A program made the translations under genes and the position numbers. Shown one piece after another: positions 10,854 to 20,143 of a DNA stretch of 64,000 bases. Location of the stretch: the NCBI GenBank assembly GCA_020543525.1, contig JAHYIO010000037.1, positions 1,736,001 through 1,800,000 on the forward strand, written 5' to 3'. Origin of the DNA: Coriolopsis trogii (Eukaryota > Basidiomycota > Agaricomycetes > Polyporales > Polyporaceae). Within the stretch, counting starts at the first letter, position 1. The number at the start of each line of letters is the position of its first letter. The notes beneath the pieces were generated by a model. That model had not been told where the DNA came from. It made no database searches and worked only from the letters and a program-made list of their open reading frames with translations.

Positions 10854-12297
10854 CTATTGAGCATGGGACAGCTGCGCAGTCTTACCGCGGACGTCGAAGT
10901 CCTCCCACTCTCTGCCGCTCACTACCCAGCCGCAGAAGGGTCCGTCCACACCTTTGAGGGCAGCCTTTGCGATACGGTGGTTGTTGTCCACTTGTTTTGC
11001 TTCGTGATACGTTCCTTCCTCCCTGTCATGACAGTCATAATCAGCACGCGTACAATATGTCGCTCATAGTCGACCGATACATACACATCGAGACCTGCCT
11101 GCACTGCCACGTCCCGGAACAACGCATATATGGAGAGCTTGCACAAAAGCGGCCTGTAATTCGGCATTCAGCATTGATACAACGCGACAGCGCATGAGAC
11201 GAGTACCTGAATTTGGGGTTTTGCCGGTGTTTGGGCGATATTCCCCGTCTGATACTGTTGATGAGGAACTCGCATGGTTTCGGCGAGTCGGCGATCCAAC
11301 AAAGGGCTGCCCAGGAGTTCCGAAAGGGCTCTATCTGAGCCTTCGTCTCCTTCGGCAATGTGAGAAAAGAGTGCTCACAGTCGTTACACCCGCCTGTCGC
11401 GCCAGGCCCGAGGGCGGAACGCGAGTGGACGAACACCACCGACGTGAATTCTACTTTCGGCTCGTTCAGTCGAAATTTCTCGGGCAAGCCCCGCACCGAA
11501 CGCAGTCGCGCATACAGGGCCCTCTCACAGTCCTCCCGGACCGTCGGGCGCATCGCGCTGTCGACCTCCCCCACGACGAGTCGCGCGATGTACACGGGGT
11601 GCAGGAGACGGGAGGCCAGCGCGCCCTGGATGCCGAGCACGTTCCACGCCGCGATCTTGTCGCTGCAGGACATGGAGAGCGTCGGGGGCGAGTCTGAGCG
11701 GCCTGGCTTGGTCCGCAGGACGCCGTAGAGCGAATAGTTGTCGCGCCCTCTGGAGGTTGCGGCGGGGGGTAGCGGGGGGCGGGACGTCGAGTCCTTGAGC
11801 GCAGCCATCTCTGCGTCCTGGAAGGTGGCGAGGTACCTGGTCGAGGCGTCTCCACCTGTTGTGGCCGATCGAGTCAGGCATGATGGCGAACGGAGAGAAG
11901 AAGGGAGGCTGCGCATACATGGGAGGGTGGAGATGTACATGTCCATCTCCACTCCTGGGAGGAGCGCATATTTTCCGTCGCTTGCTCGAGAGATCCATTG
12001 GGATACCGGCCCCTGCGGAGATGAGGCTCGCGCGATTTCCTCCAGGAACCAGCGCACGGCGCCTCTCCGGGCAAGGACCTCGGCGTGACTATCGTGCAAC
12101 GCGTCGCCAGACTTGGGCAGCTTCGAGGCCGGAAGGCACTTTGAGCCCGTCCCGACAGAGATGAGTTTGAGTGTGCGTGCGTTCCTGAGCACGAAGCCGG
12201 CTAGGATGGTGAACTGGCCATCGGGGGGTCTAAACTTGAGAGTAGCATATGTGGAGAGGACGAGGGCTGCTATGACATCTGCGGAGGTGTCCACCAT
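10854..12297 (-). CDS. TAD1: tRNA-specific adenosine deaminase 1 (A-deamin domain)
   Basis: Tad1/ADAT1 deaminates A37 of tRNA-Ala to inosine. The first ATG is at 12297 (MVDTSADVIAAL); the frame is open nine bases further, but with TTG. Catalytic motifs are present: GDALHDSHAEVLARR (zinc His and proton-shuttle Glu), TLPCGDAS (zinc Cys) and MSCSDKIAAWNVLGIQGALAS (second zinc Cys plus the ADAR-like KIxxWNVLG). The C-terminus TYHEAKQ...ALKGVDGPFCGWVVSG matches the family end. I resolve four exons: 12297-11919, 11855-11207, 11153-11085 and 11022-10854. Together they give exactly 422 codons (421 aa), with phase kept at each junction. The first intron (63 nt) is in frame and stop-free, so the unspliced frame looks open. 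The gene is convergent with the HET gene. Confidence 0.93.
11856..11918 (-). other. 63-nt in-frame intron splitting the PCGDAS motif of TAD1
   Basis: On the minus strand the exon ends CTC CCA T and the donor is GTATGC. The acceptor is AACAG, followed by GT GGA GAC GCC. Splicing forms TGT and thus the zinc-binding Cys of PCGDAS. Retention would insert 21 residues and move this Cys away from GDAS. Confidence 0.85.
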
Positions 12298-12713
12298 GCA
12301 TGGCAAGAAATCGGGGAGTCCACCTGACGCACAACAGCAGATGACGGATTCGGTAAAAACGCTGTCAGTGAGCGCCGAGGATGGTAGGATGTGACAGTAT
12401 GACTGTCACACAAGGCTCGCGTGACACCGGGCTATGCTATGGAGTCACTCGAGGAGCTTGACCACGATGACCCGCACACTGGAGCACCGTCGCAGCTGTC
12501 TCCCACCGCAGTTCCCTCGACGTCACTGCTCCCGCACTAGCCAGCATGGCGTGCCTGACATCGAGCTGCATATATTTACCTTTGAACTCGTCTCCAAATC
12601 GCAACAGAAGTCTGAACATACCACCACAACAACCACAACCACAACACCCGATACTCGCTTCCCCCTAACCGACGTCCACCGCACCGTCAGATAACCACCA
12701 CCGCACAACCACG
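12298..12713. promoter_or_regulatory. Divergent promoter region, TAD1 (-) and Con-6-like gene (+), with TATA box at 12570-12577
   Basis: 416 bp between two start codons. A TATA-like CATATATTTA at 12570-12579 lies about 140 bp upstream of the 12714 ATG. The leader at 12615-12650 is a CA-rich tract (accacaacaaccacaacc), common in strongly expressed fungal genes. Confidence 0.5.
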
Positions 12714-13167
12714 ATGCCTCTCTTCGGCCACCGCAGCACCGCTTCCGGGTCCACGACTCGTCCGCGCCGCACCACCCGCAGCCGCTTCGCCCGGCCGCGC
12801 CTTGGCAGGAAGGACCCAGACCGCGTCGCCGGGGGCTACAGTGAGTGCCCTCCCCGCACGCGTCGACGCCAACTACTCATCTCTCTCCGCAACAGAGGCC
12901 GCGCTCTCGAACCCTAACACCACCCGTTCCGGCCGCAAGCACGCCAAACGCGAGCTGAAGCTCATGGTCCGTCCTCCCTTCCCCGCCCGTCCGCGGAGTT
13001 CCCTAGGACTCACAAGCCTAACGTTTTCCCTCTTTCTTTTTTAGGGCAGGGGAAAGGACACGCACGTCCCTCTCATGACCAAGATCAAGCGCACCCTGGG
13101 CATCCACAGCACCCCTCGCAGCGAGCGCCGCAGGTCCCGCACTCTGCGCAAGCCTGCGCGTGTCTGA
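12714..13167 (+). CDS. Small basic protein with a Con-6-like (conidiation protein 6) motif
   Basis: Three exons (12714-12840, 12896-12966, 13045-13167) give exactly 107 codons (106 aa). The centre, DPDRVAGGYKAALSNPNTT followed by RSGRKHAKRELKLMG, matches the Con-6 consensus (VAxGYKAxLxNPNVSxxAKxxAxxxL), with the acidic positions replaced by Gly/Arg. It is followed by a strongly basic tail, GRGKDTHVPLMTKIKRTLG, then an Arg/Ser-rich end. The N-terminus MPLFGHRST is rich in Thr/Arg. Con-6 proteins are spore- or stress-associated in ascomycetes, and their molecular role is unknown. The basic tail suggests contact with nucleic acid or membrane, which is inference. Two of the three exon junctions fall beside the motif. 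The CA-rich leader and TATA box suggest regulated expression. Confidence 0.8.
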
Positions 13168-13706
13168 GGCATCTCTGCGGAACGAGCCGCGATCAGGCGA
13201 TAACGTCATGGACATGGATGCACGTTATACTCGCCTCCCCCTACCCTGCAATGGACCCCACATATGTAATGTGTATGCGCACGATAAGGACGTGTACTGT
13301 ATACCGGACCTTGTAGTCTATATGGCATCTCGTGTATCAATACGAATATACCCTTGATCAGCGGTGCCAGTCTATGGATTCATTGCGATTGGTCTGTATG
13401 TAAAATATACAATGTTTGAGCCTGTATGGATACCAGACTCGAAAGCACATCGTGATACGGTCGTAGAGGTCGTGAAGAGCAAAGTAAACGAATAAAAACA
13501 ACAGGAGCGCATATTACGGAAAACAGCGATAAGACGAGAGAGGTGCTCGAGCCGTCAGTCGGCCTGACCGGCAAGCGGTGGTTTTCAACGTCGAAGGTGA
13601 ACCACAAACAATGTCCTCGGGTGCGAGCACGGAACAGCAATAGGGAGAGAAGAGCAAAAAGGAGAACAGCGAACGAGCCAAGGACGTGGCGCCAGGCCGA
13701 CGACGT
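13168..13706. other. Convergent intergenic region
   Basis: About 540 bp between the stop of the Con-6-like gene and the stop of the minus-strand gene. It is AT-richer than the neighbours and probably 3' UTRs. No gene seen. Confidence 0.55.
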
Positions 13707-14819
13707 TCAGCTCGTGGAGAGTACAGGCTGCCAGGTGCCCGGTGAGATCTCCTCAAGGTGGTAGAGGATGACCCGGTCCCACGACACGGGGATCATGTTC
13801 GCCTGCAAGAGAAGAAGAGGCCACAGGTCAGCGAACTGCGAGCGGCATGCGAACACGGGGAGGCGGGGAGGGGAGGGGGAGGGGGCACCTGACATCACCA
13901 CCCCCACTGCGCAGTGTGCCAGTGGCGGGGCTGCGGTGAAGAGCGAGGAACGGGTGGAATGAACGGAGGGGCGTGCTCACCTGCAGGAAGTGCACGCATG
14001 CGCGCGCGATCCGCCGCGCGAGGGTCTGCAGCTCGACGCGTCCGTCGTACCCGTCGGCGGGGAGCTCGTACGTCATGGACTTGTATCCCGTCCACTGTGC
14101 GCGCCGAACAACACTGGATCAGCCACCAGGCTCTCCCGCACGACATGATACTGCACGTACTCGGACTTTGAGGATGATCCGCCCGCGGCCGTCAGCGTTG
14201 AGGTCGTACAGGCTATAGTCGTTGTTGTTGCTCAGGTGCGCGTCGGCCATGGCTTCCCCGAGCGTGATCCCGCTCCGGAAGCCGCCCTTCCGCTTGAATT
14301 TGATCACCGAAGCCCTCAGGCCCCCCGCATAGTCGCGGTGGCCCATGCGCGAGAGGGAGCGGGACATGCTGCGGGACATGGAGCGCGAGAGGGAACGTGA
14401 GAGAGACGCGCTGCGGCGGCGGGTGTATCCGCCACCGTATTGGCGGTCGGCGTAGTAGGGGTCGACGGCGAGGTCGTCGTACGCTGAAGGTATGTCCGTA
14501 CCACATCAGATTTCGCTGCGTCGTCAGGAACAAGGGGAGAACGGATGCTCACCTCGGCCGTATTGGCTGACGGTACGCTGGGGGGCATATGCGGGGTATA
14601 CGCCGGGGGTGGCGTAGTTCTAGCCCAAAGTGAGCACTGAGATACGCGAATGCAGATGTGAGGCAGAGGACATACCTCTCCATACACGCCACCGTACCCT
14701 GGGTCAGTGTACGCAAACTCCGGTGGGTGGACGCCATAAACTGGGGCACCATGGGAGAGCGAGTGTTGAAGAGGGTAGCCGAACTGGTTGTTGTAGGTGT
14801 CGTATGCGGGGTACGCCAT
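13707..14819 (-). CDS. Conserved fungal protein of unknown function (possibly DUF6741)
   Basis: Starts MAYPAYDTYNNQFGYPLQHSL at 14819. The N-terminal part is rich in Tyr/Pro/Gly (YGVHPPEFAYTDPGYGGVY) and looks disordered. A repetitive Arg/Ser stretch of SLSRSMSR type follows, encoded near 14340-14400. The C-terminal half is a compact domain: GLRASVIKFKRKGGFRSGITLGEAM, DYSLYDLNADGRGRIILKV, WTGYKSMTYELPADGYDGRVELQTLARRIARACVHFLQANMIP and VSWDRVILYHLEEISPGTWQP. I know this domain from uncharacterised basidiomycete and ascomycete proteins, and the DUF number is from memory. There are about five introns, the last unusually long (13803-13980, 178 nt). The reading ends at 13707. No function is assigned. 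The RS-like stretch is typical of phosphorylated, disordered regions. Confidence 0.8.
13857..13887 (+). repeat. G-rich tract inside an intron
   Basis: Five runs of four or five G separated by one to three bases on the plus strand (GGGG-AGGC-GGGG-A-GGGG-A-GGGGG-A-GGGGG). It lies within the 178-nt last intron of the minus-strand gene, so the transcript carries the C-rich complement. The plus strand fits a G-quadruplex pattern. Confidence 0.6.
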
Positions 14820-16577
14820 AGCAAGTTGGCTTGAAGGGGCAAGGCACTAGAGACGTGAAAGATGGTGGACACGACGGCGGGGGTCTGCGCGAGTGATGGA
14901 GGCGGAGCTTGGAGAGTCTATATAACACTGGGGAGTTGGGAGCACGTTGAGACATGGAGGCGTTGCTGAAGAGGGGGATCCACATTCCACTCGAGCTGCC
15001 GCCGGAGCCGCGCCTCGAGGTGGACTGGGGAGAATGCAAGGACAAACGAGCGTCGCAGATTGATAGCTGGAAGGGTTCGAGTGTGATGGATTGGCACGCA
15101 GAGTCGCGACGCGCTGACGCTCAGGCTACCATATAGATACACAGATACGAAGAATACGACGAAGGAGAAGCAGCTCACCCCTTCGCCCTAGCGACGGGTA
15201 GCGGGAGTAGTTGGATTACCAGTATCTCTCAGCTCTGGTCAGCGAGCGTCACTAAAGCCTAGAGCGGAATATCACGGGGGTCAAGGAAGAAGATAGTGAA
15301 CGTGAACGTACTGCGTGAATAGCCGGAATTGGAGAAGTCCGCGAAGGTCATGCGTTGGGAGATGAAGAAGGTGGTCGACGAGCAATCGACTCAACGCCTG
15401 GCGACAAACACGCCGACGAGATCCGCTGAGAACTCACGTCACAGGACGAGCTTTGGTCCGTGCTGCCTCATATACAAGTCCGTGGGCCACAGTGCTGAGA
15501 GAAAGAACGTTGCCATCTCTAATTCGTCGGTGCGAGAGGACTGTGGATAGTTGCGCACAGACGTGTGCTTGATCTCCTTGAACATGGTGGACGCGGCACA
15601 AAGCAGTTTGGCTTTAGACTCCGAGCCAGGAGGTAGCCGGCGTTTGCCGGATGGAGTTGCTGTGCAGTCGGCCACCCCGCGGCCCTGGACGAACTTGCCT
15701 CCTGCGTACTCTCACCACCGACACCGCTCGTCTCTCCCTTCACCGAAGAGCAATTGAATAATACAGTGGCTCTGACGTAAATTCGCTGCGGTTTCTTCAC
15801 TGCTTCGATAGTGCCCGATCCTTGTTCCTCAGCAAACCTGCCATGTCAGGCGGCCGCGGGCGATGTATTGCTTGAGTGAGTATTCACTGGATCCCCCGTA
15901 TCTGTGTATCGTCATTGCCATCTTTGCTCACATCACAGGTCATCTTTGATCGATGTGCATCTATGGTCTTGCCTCACGACATGTGCGTGTCAAGCATAGA
16001 CTGTCTCCCTATGCACTCAGGGCATGTTCCAAAGTTGACTCCACTGCTTGTCGACAGTATATATGTATGCACACGCAGATCTTCACCATTCTTCCCGGAA
16101 AGTCATTGGAACATCCTGGTCCTATGGGACACGTTCGTCGCTTATTTAGGAACCACGACATTCAAGCTTTATGCCCTGCGTGATCTTCTGCAACTGCACT
16201 CCTCTACATGCCCACAACACGCTTCCATCCTGCCACCACTTCACTGTATGAGCCGCGGACCCTTGCGAGACGATACTAAGAATTGAAAGGGTCGCGACGC
16301 ATATTATCTCCTGACTCCGTCCCTCGTACACGTTCAAGCCCGCACAGCGACTCCAGCGTTCGATTCCATACATTTGGATAGGTCACCATGGACCTTCAAT
16401 ACATGTAACTAATCCCCGGAAATGCGCCCGGGGGATCATCAAGGCCTGCAGTACGTGACACGTCACTCAGACTGTGTGATGTGTCTCGCACAGGGCCCAC
16501 ACTTCCACTCTTCTGTGAGCGAACCGTCTACCCACTTAGCGAGCTAAACTCAGGTTATGTCAACTCTTAGGGGCAAT
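14820..16577. other. Intergenic, no gene recognised
   Basis: About 1.75 kb from the start of the minus-strand gene to the stop of F-box gene 1. Frames at 15519-15800 (-) and 15876-16286 (+) have no recognisable motif, no good introns and no consistent composition. Apart from the promoter of the left gene and the 3' UTR of the right one, I see nothing. Confidence 0.5.
14917..14926 (-). promoter_or_regulatory. TATA box of the 13707-14819 gene
   Basis: Reads GTTATATAGA on the minus strand, about 100 bp upstream of the ATG at 14819. Confidence 0.4.
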
Positions 16578-18129
16578 TCAAAGGACGTGCGCACCCACCA
16601 TTACTGTAGTCGCACTCGTCGACTTTTCCCCTAGCCAAAAATGATATGGACGACGGCGGTGTATGAATTCGTACACAAGTCCTGGCACACGGTCACCTGC
16701 GTCTTTACACGCCTCCCGGATCAGGATGACTTGAGCGAATGTCAACCTGCACGACTCCGCGATTGAGATCCACTTCCGACTGTAATCCTTTTTCACGCTC
16801 TGCTGTAATGAGTAGATTTCGAAGACCACTGAGCTTAAGTTGTTGTAGCACTTGACAAGCTGCAGCAGTACTTTCTTGACACTCTGTATTACAGGCTTGG
16901 GGTACATGATACCACCCTGGCGGACGACGAACGTCACAGAGATCAAGCTTGGAGTGTCCAAATTTCTTATTAATCTTTTCGTCTGTGTGGTCCACCATGT
17001 CGGGAACTGAGATTGGTTTTGTGGCAGGCGAAGTTCCGGCAGCCGGATGCGTCTGAGATTTGTGCATGCAGACATTGACCTGGCCAGGTTGCCGACGGAT
17101 CCTGCTGAGAGCAGTGAGCATCAGTCCACCAAATTCCAAAGGAGAGCTGGTTCTCTCGCCTGCGCTCTCTGTACAAAAATCCCAGTGCTTCAGGTCGAGG
17201 GAGTGGAGCGACAAACTCAGAAAGTGATGTAACTTGGGCGAGAGGCTGCTGATTGAGAAGGCCTGCGGGCGGACCCCCACATTAGGGTCGGATAGCCATT
17301 CCATTAGAGCATTGCAGACAGGTTCGCATTTCAAAAGGTGAATACGGGAGAGTGGAGGTCGCTTCCGCGTTGAAAAAAGCGACGCCCATTCAACTGGGAA
17401 AGCCTTGCCTTGTTGCAGGTCGTTCTCCGAGTCATTGTTGCCGTCATCTTCATCATTGTCATCGTCGTCGCTGTCGTTCAAATTGTTGTTCAAGTTGTAA
17501 TTATCATTGTCATTGTCGGTGTCCTCGTCGTCATTGTCGTCAGTCCTGAGGTCCATTACTGCAATAGAGGTGAGCTTTGGAAAGGAGCATATAAGGTCCA
17601 GGGTAGCCCTGAAACTGGGAAGGCACATCTCTACCAGCTCGAGGGAGACGATTGACTTCAGGTTTGGTGGGATAGACAGGGTGGTCATTCCTTGAATCGC
17701 GTGGAGACGTAAACCGGTGAGGTTGCTACACATGTCCAGAAGACAGGTGAGGTGGTCGCGTTCAGATTCGAAACAGGTATTGTGTGTTTCGGAGGGTCGT
17801 TTGCCACTGCATCGCAAATTAAGGCTTCTGACATTGGTCACGATTTCATCCTGCTTGTCCTTGACGAAGATCGTGAAGCGTTCAACTTTGGTACATTGGA
17901 GGTTCAGGTCCGCAAATAGATGGAAGCGTGCCGCCCGAAGCCAAGCCTTGCAAGTTAGGCTACACGTGGCAGACAGTGTGGCGGGGTCATCATGAAGATG
18001 GTCGATGATCATGTCCGTCAATTCCCCTGGTAGACTCGGAACCGGTTTCGACTCGTCGGTGCTCCGAATGCACATGATCGACTCAGAGTCGGAGAACATT
18101 TTGCGAGCCTGCTGGAGTACAAGCGTCAT
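16578..18129 (-). CDS. F-box protein 1
   Basis: F-box proteins are substrate receptors of SCF ubiquitin ligases. The F-box is near residues 30-75: VPSLPGELTDMIIDHLHDD, then PATLSATCSLTCKAWLRAARFHLF. A long leucine-patterned region follows (SLNLRC, LTGLRLHAIQG, SIVSLELVEMCLPSF), consistent with degenerate LRR repeats. An Asp/Asn tract (DNDDEDTDNDNDN..., encoded at 17430-17545) interrupts it. I place one 70-nt intron (17174-17105, GTACAG...CTCAG). It joins SLDLKHWDF to SGSVGNLARSMSACTNLRRIRLPEL. The two exons sum to 494 codons (493 aa), ending at 16578. Without this intron the frame shifts before the ACTNLRRIRLP block. The protein is a paralogue of F-box protein 2 (20144-21702), with the same N-terminal and C-terminal blocks. 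The substrate is unknown. Confidence 0.8.
17430..17545 (-). repeat. Trinucleotide-like GAC/AAC microsatellite in F-box gene 1
   Basis: The plus strand is an imperfect GTC/GTT/ATC-rich tract that encodes a run of about 40 Asp, Asn and Glu residues in F-box protein 1. The paralogue has only a short acidic stretch at the same place, so length is probably variable. Confidence 0.7.
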
Positions 18130-18684
18130 TTGCGTTATCCCACCCTTGATGATAACCTAGTAAGTTTACTCACGTCAACCGTCGCGCAAGTCAACCTGAG
18201 GTACTCCGCGGTAAATAAGAGTGAAGACGACTCTGCGGGGGAGACAGTGCCGTTGGCATGCTGATATATAACAGTGACACAATAATCCTATTGTGAAGCT
18301 TCCAGCTGGTCTCCAGGCTGGGCATACAAACGGAATGAGGCAATCGCGACCTTGATTCGACTCCTCTAGTAGGCTCGCCCACGAAAACGCCTCGCTCTGC
18401 AACGGAGGTATCTCGTGGTCATAAGAATTGCGCGCCAAGAATTGTTCTGCCCTAGAGTTAGACAACAAACAGTCATTGCGGGACTCACTCATCGATCGCT
18501 AGCTTAGTAGCTACTGGATAATCCACTGGATATCGTCATTGTGTATCGCCGCCACGTGACAGGCATGAGGCGCTCACGTTGGTCTGAGACAGGTCCAAAA
18601 AGCCTCAAGGTCGCCACCATTCTCTCACTCTGACCTGCTGTGAAGAACAAAAAAAAACAGATAATAGAACTGGTGCGTAGCGAA
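18130..18684. promoter_or_regulatory. Divergent region between F-box gene 1 (-) and sirtuin (+)
   Basis: 555 bp. A 105-codon ATG frame (18492-18175, minus) lies just upstream of F-box gene 1. It has no recognisable content and could be leader or chance. A short poly-A run (about 18647-18656) precedes the sirtuin ATG. Confidence 0.5.
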
Positions 18685-19886
18685 ATGTCTGAGTTACCTA
18701 ATCAAAGCGACACTGCCGCGTTTCGTGAGGCACTGAGAAACAGCAAGCATATCATCGTGATTGCGGGCGCAGGTCTATCTGCCGCATCTGGTCAGTCTTC
18801 CATCCATTTCTTGTATATAACCGGGGTGTAAAGCACTCACCAAATTTGCGCCAGGTATACCAATGTTCCGAGATGGAGGAGGGATGTGGCGATCGCTCGA
18901 TGCCACGAAGCTAGCCACACCAGAGGCATTCTGCGAGAATCCGTCCTTGGTGTGGCAGTTCTACCACTACCGCAGGACAAAGTGCGTACAGCACGTGTTA
19001 GACTGCTTGAAGCTCACATAGCGATTCATAACGCCCAGGGCGTTGGAGGCGAATCCTAACGCGGCACACGAGGTCATTGCAAAGATGTCTGCGCCCGCAT
19101 ATTGCAAGAAGGTCGCTCCGTCCGCGAAGACATTCCATCTCATTACGCAAAACGTGGACAGGCTATCTGTACTTGCCTTGCAAGCAGTATTCGACCGCCT
19201 CTCGCAAGCACAAAACCAAACGCTCGATGCCACTGCCACCGTCGCATGTTTGCCCATAGTAGACAGCAGCAAACATACCAGTAGTAGCAACGGCGGCGAA
19301 GTTACAACGCCCCGGTCCGTCATATTTTCAAATTCAATCCTCGAGATGCACGGCTGCATATACGATGTGCGTTGCACACAGCCCGAGTGCGGCCACTGCG
19401 TCGAGGACCGCACCGTCCCGCTCTGCCCCGCCCTGGGGGCCGCCGACGCGGCCTTCGCCTCTTACAACGACGCGGGCTCGAAGGAGGTTCCGATTGCGCT
19501 GGACGAGCTCCCGCGCTGCCCCGCTTGTGGCGCGCTTGCGCGGCCGGGCGTGGTGTGGTTCGGGGAGAAGCCGTACCATCTGGACGAGATCAACAGCCTG
19601 GTGTACCGCGCGGACATGTGCCTCGTCATCGGCACGTCCTCCACAGTACGTCTACCTTCGAGTTTATCGCGCTTCGCTGCCGCCGTAGAGGGATGTTTGA
19701 TACTATGAGTTTGATGTGCAGGTTCGACCGGCGTCGACGTACGCTTATCGCGTCCAGAGACACGGCGGAAAAGTCGCTGTGTTCAACTTGGACCCGAGCG
19801 AGAAAGACGAGACGGCGGACTTTGTGTTCCGCGGGCCATGCGAGACGGTCCTACCCAAGTTACTTCCTGAGCTCGCCCAAGACTAA
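18685..19886 (+). CDS. NAD-dependent protein deacylase, SIRT5 type (class III sirtuin)
   Basis: Sirtuins remove lysine acyl groups using NAD; the SIRT5 class prefers malonyl, succinyl and glutaryl groups. The ATG at 18685 is the first in frame. Four exons (18685-18790, 18855-18981, 19039-19645, 19722-19886) give exactly 335 codons (334 aa). Motifs are [15 protein letters not shown] (NAD binding), TQNVDRL, LEMHG (catalytic His), two Cys pairs for the zinc module (VRCTQPEC and LPRCPAC), RPGVVWFGE and GTSSTVRPAS. FYHYRR carries the Tyr-x-x-Arg pair that binds acidic acyl groups in SIRT5. An insertion of about 40 residues lies between TQNVDRL and LEMHG, rich in Ala, Ser and Gln. Mitochondrial location is only inferred. 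It sits between two F-box paralogues, on the opposite strand. Confidence 0.92.
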
Positions 19887-20143
19887 GATCTTGACTCGAG
19901 CTCGTCTTCAAGGGTAAAGTTCAAATTCAAAGGTGACACATGAACATGCGATCGTTACTAGGACGTAAGGCCAGCGAGATATTCGTCTTACTAGATGGAG
20001 ATCATTGTTTATCGAGTATTCTCTCGCTAGACCTCATCGCCTTCATATTCATCACTACCCACTCATGCGAAATGGCGATCAGCCCTTTGCTCGCACTGAA
20101 GTCTGATGGATCCACAAGACCGGCGTGACACTCACCTTTTTCG

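Noticed and set aside
17075..17176. Frameshift or pseudogene in F-box gene 1
   Set aside because: The frame change before the ACTNLRRIRLP block is explained by a 70-nt GT..AG intron that keeps phase and matches the paralogue.
18175..18492. 105-codon ATG frame upstream of F-box gene 1
   Set aside because: It stops before the F-box ATG, has no motif and cannot be spliced in phase to the F-box exon with a good site. Probably leader sequence.
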